64,000 nucleotides of DNA from Nitrososphaerota archaeon (GTDB taxonomy: Archaea > Thermoproteota > Nitrososphaeria > Nitrososphaerales > Nitrosopumilaceae), in assembly GCA_028867595.1 (NCBI GenBank), contig JAGWGB010000002.1, forward strand, positions 62,001 through 126,000, given 5' to 3'. Position 1 is the first letter of the stretch. The number at the start of each line of letters is the position of its first letter. The notes beneath the pieces are model-generated. The model made no database searches. It was not told where the DNA came from and worked only from the letters and a program-made list of their open reading frames with translations. Of the stretch, positions 20,258-27,973 are shown piece after piece. Position numbers and translations under genes: made by a program.

Positions 20258-21124
20258 TTACTGTGGTGTATAGTTCTTTAGCTTGCCTGCAAGTGCAGAA
20301 GCCTGAGCGTTGGCCTTTTGTAATGTTTGCTTCTTTGTCTCCTCTGTGAGATAGCCTGACTCTATTGCAAGTGATCTGGCATGCTGTGCTGCCTTTGCAA
20401 GAATTGCGTTGATGTTGTCCTTTGTCACATATCCAATCTCGATAGACAATGACATTGCCTCTTGGTGTGCCCTTGCAAATGCCTCTCTGTACTTTTCTAC
20501 ATCTATTACAAGCTCTTCTTGGTTGTAGACAATGCTTTCCTCAAGAGCTGCATTTAGGAGAATTCCTGCCTCCACTGGCTTGACATCAAGCTTGCTTAGA
20601 AGTGTTGCAAGTTTTGTAGAGATTACATCGCCTTTTTTGGCTGCTGTAGAATCCTTTGTTATCCAAATAGTTCCTTGATCAATCTTTGTGGCAACTCCTG
20701 CTTCCTTAAAGTCAGTAAGTATTGGGCCTGGAGTGATTCCTGTATTGCCTGCCTTTATGACTACATCAATGCTTGCCTTGTCGCCGCCTCTTGCTGCTAG
20801 CATTATCTTGTTCTTTCCAAGCATGATGTTTAGCTTGTGCGGGCTCATGTTTGTGAACATCAATACACACTGACCCACCAGCTTGTCAATCATCTTCTCG
20901 ACTGCTGGCATCTTAAGTGCGGCTAACGCTTTTTGCGCCACTTTATCTTTGACACTGATAATCTCGACTTCATTTTTGAATTTCTTTCTTAATGGAAGCA
21001 GCTGGGAAGATCTAACCTTTTCCATTCTTACTAGTGCAATTACTTTGTATTTTTTTGGAAGCTCTTGTACTTGTTGGTACATCTGCATTTTCTTTTGAGG
21101 GTACTTTGTTCTGTTCTGGTGCAT
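20258..21124 (-). CDS. rpl10: Ribosomal stalk base protein P0/L10
   Basis: A 288-residue protein that binds 23S rRNA and anchors L12 dimers. The N-terminal rRNA-binding domain and the archaeal insertion (AGNTGITPGPILTDFKEAGV) are clear, followed by helical segments that should bind L12 (EAMSLSIEIGYVTKDNINAI and a related second copy). The protein ends KLKNYTPQ, without the acidic linker and LFG tail seen in many archaeal P0 proteins. It starts one base downstream of the L1 stop. Confidence 0.95.
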   Translation of the reverse strand: MHQNRTKYPQKKMQMYQQVQELPKKYKVIALVRMEKVRSSQLLPLRKKFKNEVEIISVKDKVAQKALAALKMPAVEKMIDKLVGQCVLMFTNMSPHKLNIMLGKNKIMLAARGGDKASIDVVIKAGNTGITPGPILTDFKEAGVATKIDQGTIWITKDSTAAKKGDVISTKLATLLSKLDVKPVEAGILLNAALEESIVYNQEELVIDVEKYREAFARAHQEAMSLSIEIGYVTKDNINAILAKAAQHARSLAIESGYLTEETKKQTLQKANAQASALAGKLKNYTPQ

Positions 21125-21125
21125 C

Positions 21126-21782
21126 TTACTTTACCCCTACTGCTTGTGGCTTGATTACTTTGCCCATCGTAGTTTTTACCATAACTTTTTTTATGTTCTT
21201 GTCACCGCTTGGCAGTTTTTTCTCAATTGTATTGATTACTGCATTTACGTTGGCAACTAGATCCTCATCTGACATTGTCTCATCCCCTACCTTGCATGCA
21301 AGAGAAAGGGAATTTCTCAGTCTTACTCTTATTGAAGATCTGAATCTCTCCAATATGGAATCTATTGGAGCATTGAATGGAACTGGAGTGGGCATCTTTC
21401 CTCTGGGACCCATGAACTGGCCTAATGTCTTACCGACGTTTGCCATAAGCTGTGTATCTGCAAGAAAGAAATCATAGCCGTTTATCAACTTGCGTGATTC
21501 TCTTTTGTTAGCGCCAATTTGGTTAAGTTGAGTTCCGTCTACAACCTTGTCAGCGTTAGCACTCTTAGCCTTTAGGCCGAGGTCGCCTGATGCAATGACA
21601 CATACAGAAGCTGGTTGGTTTAGCTTCTTTGGTAGCTGGACAGTCTCATTAATGGCAAAACCTTTCTTAACATCAATATCTTTGAAAACCATGATTAGCT
21701 CTAGCGATTGTTTGAATTTTCTTTCCTTTTGGTTCTTTTTAGCTTCGCTTACCATCTGAACTATCTGGGTCTCGTTGATCAT
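21126..21782 (-). CDS. rpl1: Large ribosomal subunit protein uL1
   Basis: A 218-residue protein of the L1 stalk, recognised from the MANVGKTLGQFMGPRGKMPTP-type core and VMVKTTMGKVIKP near the C-terminus. It is the first gene of the L1-L10 pair on the minus strand. In several archaea L1 represses its own operon; no clear mimic of its rRNA site was identified here. Confidence 0.96.
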   Translation of the reverse strand: MINETQIVQMVSEAKKNQKERKFKQSLELIMVFKDIDVKKGFAINETVQLPKKLNQPASVCVIASGDLGLKAKSANADKVVDGTQLNQIGANKRESRKLINGYDFFLADTQLMANVGKTLGQFMGPRGKMPTPVPFNAPIDSILERFRSSIRVRLRNSLSLACKVGDETMSDEDLVANVNAVINTIEKKLPSGDKNIKKVMVKTTMGKVIKPQAVGVK

Positions 21783-21948
21783 TACGAAAAGGCTTTCTGA
21801 GAGCCTATTTAAAATCGTTTACTGGCAGAGTTACTTGAAAATGGCTTACATCTAAAAATTTCATCTTATGAAGTTTAATTTGTAAGAACATCAGTTTTAG
21901 ACAATAGAACTTACATTTATTAAATAGTAACAAAAAGTAGTCGCAAAC

Positions 21949-22404
21949 TTGCACAAATTCGATGAACTGGACATGAAAATAATTACCGAACTTACTCATG
22001 ATGGTAATATCTCTGTTCCAAACCTTTCAAAAAAATTAGGAATAAACACATCTGTACTATACAGTAGAATAAAACGACTTAGCAAAAAGAAACTGATAAA
22101 GAAATTCACAATAGTAGTGGATGAGTCTCTCATAGGGATTGGTGTTCGCGCCACTATGGGAATAAACAGGGATCCCAAACAAAAGGAACAGATTCACAAG
22201 GCACTCATGAAGACGCCAGAGGTAGTCGAGATATCTGAAGTGACTGGTAGGTTTGACATCTTGATCACATTACGATCTAAGAACTTGGAGGAATTGCATA
22301 CTGTGGCAATTGAAAAGATTGGAAAGATAGAGGGAATACAAAACACTGAAACTTTTGTAGAACTTCAGAGAACAGATAAAGATCCTGTATATTCTGTAAA
22401 CTAA
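21949..22404 (+). CDS. Lrp/AsnC-family transcriptional regulator
   Basis: A 151-residue protein with an N-terminal helix-turn-helix (ISVPNLSKKLGINTSVLYSRIKRL) and a C-terminal ligand-sensing RAM domain (VEISEVTGRFDILITLRSKN). Family members bind DNA as dimers to octamers and often respond to amino acids. It lies between the L1 and L11 transcription units, in the opposite direction. Start is TTG; ATTTATTAAATA about 28 bases upstream supports it. Confidence 0.93.
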   Translation: MHKFDELDMKIITELTHDGNISVPNLSKKLGINTSVLYSRIKRLSKKKLIKKFTIVVDESLIGIGVRATMGINRDPKQKEQIHKALMKTPEVVEISEVTGRFDILITLRSKNLEELHTVAIEKIGKIEGIQNTETFVELQRTDKDPVYSVN

Positions 22405-22405
22405 T

Positions 22406-22888
22406 TTACTTGAATTTATCGTCCCATTTTCCAGAAGTAATCTCAGCAGTTACTTCTTTTGGGTTTCTTCCATCTACCTTTATTCCAAGGGAAAGGCATG
22501 TGCCAATTACTTCTTTTGCTGCAGCCTTGAAATCTATTGCATAGGAAGAATCAATTTTTAATTTTGCAACCTTTACGGCAGCATCTACTGTAATGTCGCC
22601 AACCCAAGTGGCACCAGACGTTCCAGAGCCTTTCTGAAGTCCAGCCTCTTTCAAGATCAATGCTGCTGCAGAAGGAATGCCAACCTCGACTGACCACTGC
22701 TTTGTTTTTTTGTCTACAGTGACAGTTACTGGAACTTTCATTCCTTCAAAATCCTTTGTCTTGTCGTTGATAGCGTTGACTATTTGCAGAATGTTCACAC
22801 CCAGCGGTCCTAATGTTGGACCTAATGGCGGACCTGCACTTGCCTGTCCTCCTGTTACTAGTGCAGAAACAGTTTGAACATCTGTCAT
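22406..22888 (-). CDS. rpl11: Large ribosomal subunit protein uL11
   Basis: A 160-residue protein at the GTPase-associated centre, identified from QASAGPPLGPTLGPLGVNI and the C-terminal rRNA-binding domain ending in EVIGTCLSLGIKVDGRNP. It is the last gene of a SecE-Spt5-L11 unit and converges on the Lrp gene with one intervening base. Confidence 0.97.
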   Translation of the reverse strand: MTDVQTVSALVTGGQASAGPPLGPTLGPLGVNILQIVNAINDKTKDFEGMKVPVTVTVDKKTKQWSVEVGIPSAAALILKEAGLQKGSGTSGATWVGDITVDAAVKVAKLKIDSSYAIDFKAAAKEVIGTCLSLGIKVDGRNPKEVTAEITSGKWDDKFK

Positions 22889-22925
22889 GATTTCTTTTCC
22901 CTCTCTACTGTAAATTTAATCCTTG

Positions 22926-23381
22926 CTACTGTGATGATGGTTTTAGGTAGTTTGCATCTACTGTGACTGGAAGTTGGTATGGCGCGTCAAGCAAAATTAC
23001 TGTTGCCTCTTCTTTGTCATGATCAATTCTAGTAATGGTAGCTTTCATGCCCTTGAAGGGACCTCCGATTATCTCGACTACTTGATCAACTGAGAGCTCT
23101 GACACTGTCGATTTCTTGACAAGATATCCTTCGATATCCTTGAACTGTAGTTCGCCTCGAAGCTGGCCTCTGATGTGTCTCATTCCTTGTAACGCATCAA
23201 ATGCTGCATTTGCATCAATTGCCTCTATTACGACATACCCCTTTAGGTTCTCTAAAAGCAAAACAGATTGTAGGTTTATCTTTTTTAGTTTGATTCGGTT
23301 TTCTAATAGTCCGAGAACTACTTTTTCTTGACCTCCCGTGGTCCTAACTGCAAAAAAATGAGATTTTACTTCTTGTGTCAT
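22926..23381 (-). CDS. spt5: Transcription elongation factor Spt5 (NusG family)
   Basis: A 151-residue protein with an N-terminal NGN domain (FFAVRTTGGQEKVVL) that binds the RNA polymerase clamp, and a C-terminal KOW domain (QVVEIIGGPFKGMKATITRI). It starts one base after the secE stop and precedes L11, the same order as in many archaea and the bacterial secE-nusG-rplK cluster. Confidence 0.95.
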   Translation of the reverse strand: MTQEVKSHFFAVRTTGGQEKVVLGLLENRIKLKKINLQSVLLLENLKGYVVIEAIDANAAFDALQGMRHIRGQLRGELQFKDIEGYLVKKSTVSELSVDQVVEIIGGPFKGMKATITRIDHDKEEATVILLDAPYQLPVTVDANYLKPSSQ

Positions 23382-23382
23382 T

Positions 23383-23562
23383 TTATCTGTGTCCCAAATT
23401 GATTACCGCAAATGTAAACTGTATTATGAAGCCGATGCCTCCGACAGTAGCCATTCCTAGAACCACTAGTCGCAAATGTTGCATATAGTCGTCTTTATCT
23501 GATTTTCTTGCAAGTTTGATGGTATTTGCCATGTCCTTTAGCATCTGCCTTGGATTAAACAT
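23383..23562 (-). CDS. secE: Preprotein translocase subunit SecE/Sec61 gamma
   Basis: A 59-residue protein read on the minus strand from ATG at 23562. It has an amphipathic N-terminal helix (KDMANTIKLARKSDKDDYMQ) and one C-terminal membrane segment (VVLGMATVGGIGFIIQFTFAV), the standard SecE layout. It completes the translocon with SecY (35984-37417). It ends one base before the Spt5 start. Confidence 0.92.
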   Translation of the reverse strand: MFNPRQMLKDMANTIKLARKSDKDDYMQHLRLVVLGMATVGGIGFIIQFTFAVINLGHR

Positions 23563-23642
23563 TTAAGGAATTGTTGCCAAAGTGTACTTATAATTCTTAT
23601 TTTATGCTGAGACGATTATCTGTCTAGAATTTGCCTACAGTT

Positions 23643-24230
23643 TCATTTGATCAGCAAGACAGGAGCAATGGCTTTTTGGGAAACCCCTATTGAAACACTA
23701 CCAATCATCAGTCTGTTGTCCCCTTTTCCTCTGGTGCCCATCACTATGAGATCTACTTTGTTTGAATTGGCAAATGTAACTACAGCATCAGATACTGAAG
23801 ATGAAACAAATATTTCTGTCTTGATAGGAATTGAAAACTTTTCTGAGAGCGCGTGCATCTTCTTAAAGTATCTCTCCATTGCGGCCATTTTTTCTTTATC
23901 CACAATTTTTCTGTCAGGCTCCTCAACATCAACGAATGAATTTTCAGCAGATGAAGTTGCCATGACGGTTCCAACTGTAATGGATGAGTTGTACTTGGCT
24001 GCCAAGTCTAGTGCAAATTCAAATGCGCGGTTTGAAAATGATGAACCGTCATAAGGAACAAAGATGTGTTTGATTAGTGAGACATCAAGTTCTCTGCATG
24101 ACAGATCAGAGCAAACTATTTGCTTTTGCTTGAATGTAAATGGAATTTCGTGAGGATGTCCACACTTGCCTTCTTTGCATTCTTCTAACGTCTTTTCTAT
24201 CTTTATGGTATATCTAGACAATACATCCAC
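23643..24230 (-). CDS. Universal stress protein with Cys/His-rich N-terminal extension
   Basis: A 195-residue protein whose residues from about 54 form a UspA domain (HIFVPYDGSSFSNRAFEFAL ... DLIVMGTRGKG). The ATP-loop reads G-x2-G-x8-G-S, one residue shorter than the usual G-x2-G-x9-G-S. The first 50 residues are additional and contain C18-x4-C23, H25, H27 and C40-x4-C45, a possible metal site. Start is GTG, with GTTTATC about 30 bases upstream. Confidence 0.9.
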   Translation of the reverse strand: MDVLSRYTIKIEKTLEECKEGKCGHPHEIPFTFKQKQIVCSDLSCRELDVSLIKHIFVPYDGSSFSNRAFEFALDLAAKYNSSITVGTVMATSSAENSFVDVEEPDRKIVDKEKMAAMERYFKKMHALSEKFSIPIKTEIFVSSSVSDAVVTFANSNKVDLIVMGTRGKGDNRLMIGSVSIGVSQKAIAPVLLIK

Positions 24231-24287
24231 TTGGATCTATCTTGTATGCCGCATACGATAAACATCCGTTTGTTTAAAAAATAAAAC

Positions 24288-24324
24288 TATACGACACCAC
24301 CCAATCGCCCCTTGGAATCGTATA
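24288..24324. promoter_or_regulatory. Inverted repeat between uspA and dtdA promoters
   Basis: TATACGA at 24288-24294 is the exact inverse of TCGTATA at 24318-24324. The right arm lies just upstream of TTTAATAG (24332-24339), the TATA-like box of dtdA, and both arms lie in the divergent region shared with the stress-protein gene. It could be a regulator site; the arms are short and 23 bases apart, so chance is possible. Confidence 0.35.
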
Positions 24325-24360
24325 ACTTCACTTTAATAGTCTATTTTCAATTCTTATTTT

Positions 24361-25137
24361 ATGCAACTTCTTGTGGCGTACCAATCAGATCCGGCTGGCT
24401 TTAACATGGCATCTTACATTGCGCAAGACATGGATGAGCAAGACGGCATCTACAAAGGAAAGAATTTTGATCTAGTTGTAATACCCACCCCTGCAATATC
24501 TGCTGACTGGCTTGAAGAAAAATATCAATACCAAGGATACGTGTTTTTGTCAAAGCATGCTGCAGAAAGCGGTACACTTGCACTTACATGCCACAGCACT
24601 GGAAACTTTTCCCAGGCGCAGTTTGGGGGACTGCCAAGGCAGGTGGCAGTACCGCATCCATATCTTCAAAAATCATACATGAAACACCTGTGGATGAAAA
24701 GAGAACTTTTTTCAAAATTTGAGATCACTATAGAAGCAACACACCACGGACCCACTGCCCTGAGCAAACCCACGCTGTTCATCGAGATTGGCACTACGGA
24801 AAAAGAATGGAACAACAAGAAACTATGCGAAGATGTAGCCAAAATAATAGTTGAGGAATTCAAAAAAGAGCCTCAAAAACATAAAACCGCAATATGCTTT
24901 GGTGGTACCCACTATCCAAAAAAGTTCAACAAGGAATTGATTGAAGGCGAATTTGCCCTTGGCACTGTCATACCAAAACACGCATTGGACAATTTAGACA
25001 AGGAATTATTTTCACATATAGTGGACAGGAACAAAGAATCCAAGTATGCGCTTGTAGAATGGAGCGGCCTTGGACAAAATAAACAAAAAGTAGTTAATCT
25101 TATACAAGATGCAGGACTAGAGATGATCAAGGTTTGA
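24361..25137 (+). CDS. dtdA: D-aminoacyl-tRNA deacylase, archaeal type
   Basis: A 258-residue zinc-dependent hydrolase that frees tRNA from D-amino acids. The family blocks LTCHSTGNFSQAQFGG, EATHHGPTALSKPTLFIEIG and ICFGGTHYPKKFN are all present; the histidines in them are the probable metal ligands. TTTAATAG 22-29 bases before the ATG suggests leaderless initiation. It overlaps the next gene by four bases. Confidence 0.95.
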   Translation: MQLLVAYQSDPAGFNMASYIAQDMDEQDGIYKGKNFDLVVIPTPAISADWLEEKYQYQGYVFLSKHAAESGTLALTCHSTGNFSQAQFGGLPRQVAVPHPYLQKSYMKHLWMKRELFSKFEITIEATHHGPTALSKPTLFIEIGTTEKEWNNKKLCEDVAKIIVEEFKKEPQKHKTAICFGGTHYPKKFNKELIEGEFALGTVIPKHALDNLDKELFSHIVDRNKESKYALVEWSGLGQNKQKVVNLIQDAGLEMIKV

Positions 25138-25430
25138 GACTAGAAGATAAAGTATACAAAAAACTAATGGAAGTTCCAAAAGGCCAAGTAACAACATATG
25201 GCGAACTTGCCAAGGCAGTTGGACTAAAAAACGGGCAGCGTGCAATTGGAAGAATCATGAACAAGAATCCTTATCCTGTGATAGTTCCGTGCCACAGAGT
25301 AATTCTGTCAAGCGGCAAAGTGGGTGGATATGCATGGGGTGAGAAAATAAAGGCTAACATGCTTGCAAAAGAAGGAATAAAAATTAAAGACGGAAAAATT
25401 ACCGACTCGAAAATAATTCACAGGTTTTAA
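25134..25430 (+). CDS. ogt: Methylated-DNA-cysteine methyltransferase-type protein
   Basis: A 98-residue protein that consists only of the C-terminal DNA-binding and active-site domain of the O6-alkylguanine alkyltransferase family. The acceptor cysteine is present in IVPCHRVI, with the helix-turn-helix VTTYGELAKAVG and RAIGRIM before it. It should repair O6-alkylguanine by self-alkylation; lack of the N-terminal domain makes it one of the minimal forms. TTG start overlaps the dtdA stop. Confidence 0.9.
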   Translation: MRLEDKVYKKLMEVPKGQVTTYGELAKAVGLKNGQRAIGRIMNKNPYPVIVPCHRVILSSGKVGGYAWGEKIKANMLAKEGIKIKDGKITDSKIIHRF

Positions 25431-25432
25431 TT

Positions 25433-25882
25433 TTATTTCTTGGAGCGAACTTCTTCTATCAAGGTTCTAAGGTGTGCCAAGTTTCTTACTTGATTTCCGC
25501 TTACTTGCTTGTACAGCTTCCAGTATGATTCGTTTGTAATCTCTTTTCTTGCCTTGGATACGTGGAGTTGGTGTCTCATCGCTCTTATTCTCTTGACGTA
25601 TACTTGCTTTTTGCCAATTCGAGCTCCCTTTCTACCCTTCTTTGATCCTTGCTTTCTGCTACGTTTTTTGTGCTGAGCCTTTTTGAAATGTGCTCTTCCC
25701 TTGGAGGTGCCCTTGATTGGCTTTATTTCAATTACATTTGCAGTAATCAAACTTCGTATATTCTGACGAGTAATTGCATCAGTAACATCATCGAGGTAAG
25801 TTGGATCAAACTTGATTCTGTCTGCTCCCACTCCAAGAATTCTGGAGACTAGCTGTCTTTTTGACTTAAGATTTACTACCAC
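25433..25882 (-). CDS. rpl19e: Large ribosomal subunit protein eL19 (L19e)
   Basis: A 149-residue basic protein with the family stretch KSKRQLVSRILGVGADRIKF at the start and a very basic central region (AQHKKRSRKQGSKKGRKGAR). GTG start. It overlaps the end of L32e by 17 bases and converges on the alkyltransferase gene. Confidence 0.95.
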   Translation of the reverse strand: MVVNLKSKRQLVSRILGVGADRIKFDPTYLDDVTDAITRQNIRSLITANVIEIKPIKGTSKGRAHFKKAQHKKRSRKQGSKKGRKGARIGKKQVYVKRIRAMRHQLHVSKARKEITNESYWKLYKQVSGNQVRNLAHLRTLIEEVRSKK

Positions 25883-26267
25883 TTGTTGACACTCTCGCGT
25901 TGAAAACCTTGAAGTTTTTCTCTTTTGCCTTAGCTATGATCTCAAGTCGTTTCTTCTTTCCTACGCCATGGCCAAACCTAACACCGTCGGTTTTAGGATT
26001 GAGTTTTTCTAAATCTTTCAAATTGTAAACTAAATTATCAGTATAACCCGATGGATGCAGTCCTCTTGCTACCTTTGGTCCTCCATAGCCTACCTTGACA
26101 AGAGAAGGCCAACCTTTCTTCTGCTTTCGCTGGTGGTTGTCGATGCCTTTTGGCTTTCTCCATGATGGATCAAGTCTTACATATCTCCAACTTTCCTGTC
26201 TTACAAAGCTAGGTTTGTTCTGTAACACTTTTCTTCTAAGTTCTAGCGCTTCTTTGTTGATCGGCAT
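25866..26267 (-). CDS. rpl32e: Large ribosomal subunit protein eL32 (L32e)
   Basis: A 133-residue protein with the core SWRYVRLDPSWRKPKGIDNH and KVARGLHPSGYTDNLVYNL. It is the first gene of an L32e-L19e pair. In most archaea these two sit inside the large spc-type ribosomal cluster, but here they are separated from the L18-S5-L30-L15 block by about 7.7 kb. Confidence 0.95.
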   Translation of the reverse strand: MPINKEALELRRKVLQNKPSFVRQESWRYVRLDPSWRKPKGIDNHQRKQKKGWPSLVKVGYGGPKVARGLHPSGYTDNLVYNLKDLEKLNPKTDGVRFGHGVGKKKRLEIIAKAKEKNFKVFNARVSTSGSKS

Positions 26268-26356
26268 GTAGAGGTCCTTGCCTGAATTTTACAATAAATA
26301 CGTTTCTTGATCGATGCACGCATGATCCGAAGAGATAATAAGGAAAATCCGAAGAA

Positions 26357-27973
26357 ATGGTTTATCCGATGATTGAGGATTTGGAACCAGCCAGTACTCG
26401 TCTACTTGTATCTCAATTGGAGAAAATTGGTGTCAAACCAAGAAAGATACAGAGAAATTTACCAGTCCAAAATCTTGTAGATCTAATAGTTGAAAAAAAC
26501 GAGGGAACACTCGCTGCAAATAAAGCAATTTCTGTTAAAACCGGCAAGTATACTGGCAGATCTCCTGATGACCGGTTCATAGTAGACGATGAGCAAACTC
26601 ACAATACTGTAGACTGGGGAAAGATAAACCACCCATTTCCAGGAGACAAATTTGACAAGCTATTTGAAAAGATGAAAAAGCACGTTGAAAACAAGGACAT
26701 ATTTGTTTTTGATGGATTTGTTGGCGCAGACAAAGAACATCGATTGCCAATTAGGATAATCACTGACCATGCTTGGCAAAGTTTGTTTGTAAGGCAGTTA
26801 TTCATAAGACCTACTGCAGAAGAACTTGAATCGCACAAGCCGGAATACACACTCTTTGCAATAAATGATTTCAAAGCTATTCCTGAAGTTGACGGCACAA
26901 GATCTGACGTCTTCATCATACTTGATTATTCAAGAAAAACTGTTTTGATTGGAGGAACTTCGTATGCAGGTGAAATTAAAAAGGCAATGTTTTCTGTCAT
27001 GAATTATTCTCTTCCATCAAAAGGAGTTTTTCCAATGCACTGCTCTGCTAACATAGGCAAGAATGGTGATACAGCTCTGTTCTTTGGGCTCTCTGGAACT
27101 GGAAAGACAACACTGTCTGCAGATTCTAACAGAATGCTAATAGGAGATGACGAACACGGTTGGTCCGACAGAGGAGTATTCAACTTTGAAGGAGGTTGTT
27201 ATGCAAAATGCATCAATCTCAATAGAGACGCCGAACCGCAAATCTGGGATGCGATAAGGTTTGGTACTGTGTTGGAAAATGTAATGCTTGACAAAGAAAA
27301 GATGATGCCAAATTTCAATGATAGCAGCCTTACAGAGAACACCAGAGCGGCATATCCTCTTGACTATATTCCAGGTGCAATAATTCCAAGCCTTGGAGGA
27401 AATCCCAATGTGATTATCTTTCTAACTGCTGATGCGTTTGGTGTAATGCCACCAATTGCAAGACTGACAAAAGAAAGCGCAATGTATCACTTTATGTCTG
27501 GATACACAAGCAAACTTGCAGGAACAGAGAGGGGAATTACAGAACCCAAGGCCACGTTTTCAGAATGTTTTGGGGCGCCGTTTATGTCAAGGCATGCATC
27601 TGTATACGCAAAACTTCTTGGAGAAAAAATAACCAAACACAACACAATTGTTTATCTTGTTAATACTGGATGGTCGGGAGGCCCATACGGAATAGGGAAA
27701 AGAATGAACATCAATCACACAAGAAGAATGGTGACTGCTGCACTAACAGGAGAGCTTGATGCAGTAAATTACAGACATGATGAAATATTCAACCTCGAGG
27801 TTCCAATTGAATGTCCTGGAATACCGTCTGACGTATTGAACCCGCGCAACACTTGGTCTGAGAAGGATGCATACGACAACTCTGCAAGGAAACTTGCCCA
27901 AATGTTTGTAGAAAACTTTAGGAAGTTTGGAAGCGTTGCTCAGGATATAGTCGGCGCAGGGCCAAAAATCTAG
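26357..27973 (+). CDS. pckA: Phosphoenolpyruvate carboxykinase (ATP)
   Basis: A 538-residue ATP-type PEPCK that converts oxaloacetate to phosphoenolpyruvate at the entry to gluconeogenesis. The P-loop GLSGTGKTTLSAD is near residues 245-257, followed by GDDEHGWSDRGVFNFEGGCYAK, which holds metal and substrate contacts. The substrate loop TGKYTGRSPDDRF is at the N-terminus. An alternative ATG four codons in (26369) exists. For an organism fixing carbon autotrophically this fits anabolic sugar synthesis. Confidence 0.97.
   Translation: MVYPMIEDLEPASTRLLVSQLEKIGVKPRKIQRNLPVQNLVDLIVEKNEGTLAANKAISVKTGKYTGRSPDDRFIVDDEQTHNTVDWGKINHPFPGDKFDKLFEKMKKHVENKDIFVFDGFVGADKEHRLPIRIITDHAWQSLFVRQLFIRPTAEELESHKPEYTLFAINDFKAIPEVDGTRSDVFIILDYSRKTVLIGGTSYAGEIKKAMFSVMNYSLPSKGVFPMHCSANIGKNGDTALFFGLSGTGKTTLSADSNRMLIGDDEHGWSDRGVFNFEGGCYAKCINLNRDAEPQIWDAIRFGTVLENVMLDKEKMMPNFNDSSLTENTRAAYPLDYIPGAIIPSLGGNPNVIIFLTADAFGVMPPIARLTKESAMYHFMSGYTSKLAGTERGITEPKATFSECFGAPFMSRHASVYAKLLGEKITKHNTIVYLVNTGWSGGPYGIGKRMNINHTRRMVTAALTGELDAVNYRHDEIFNLEVPIECPGIPSDVLNPRNTWSEKDAYDNSARKLAQMFVENFRKFGSVAQDIVGAGPKI

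Noticed and set aside
21034-21477. 147-residue plus-strand frame across the L10-L1 junction
   Set aside because: Antisense of two ribosomal protein genes; no sign of coding beyond open length.
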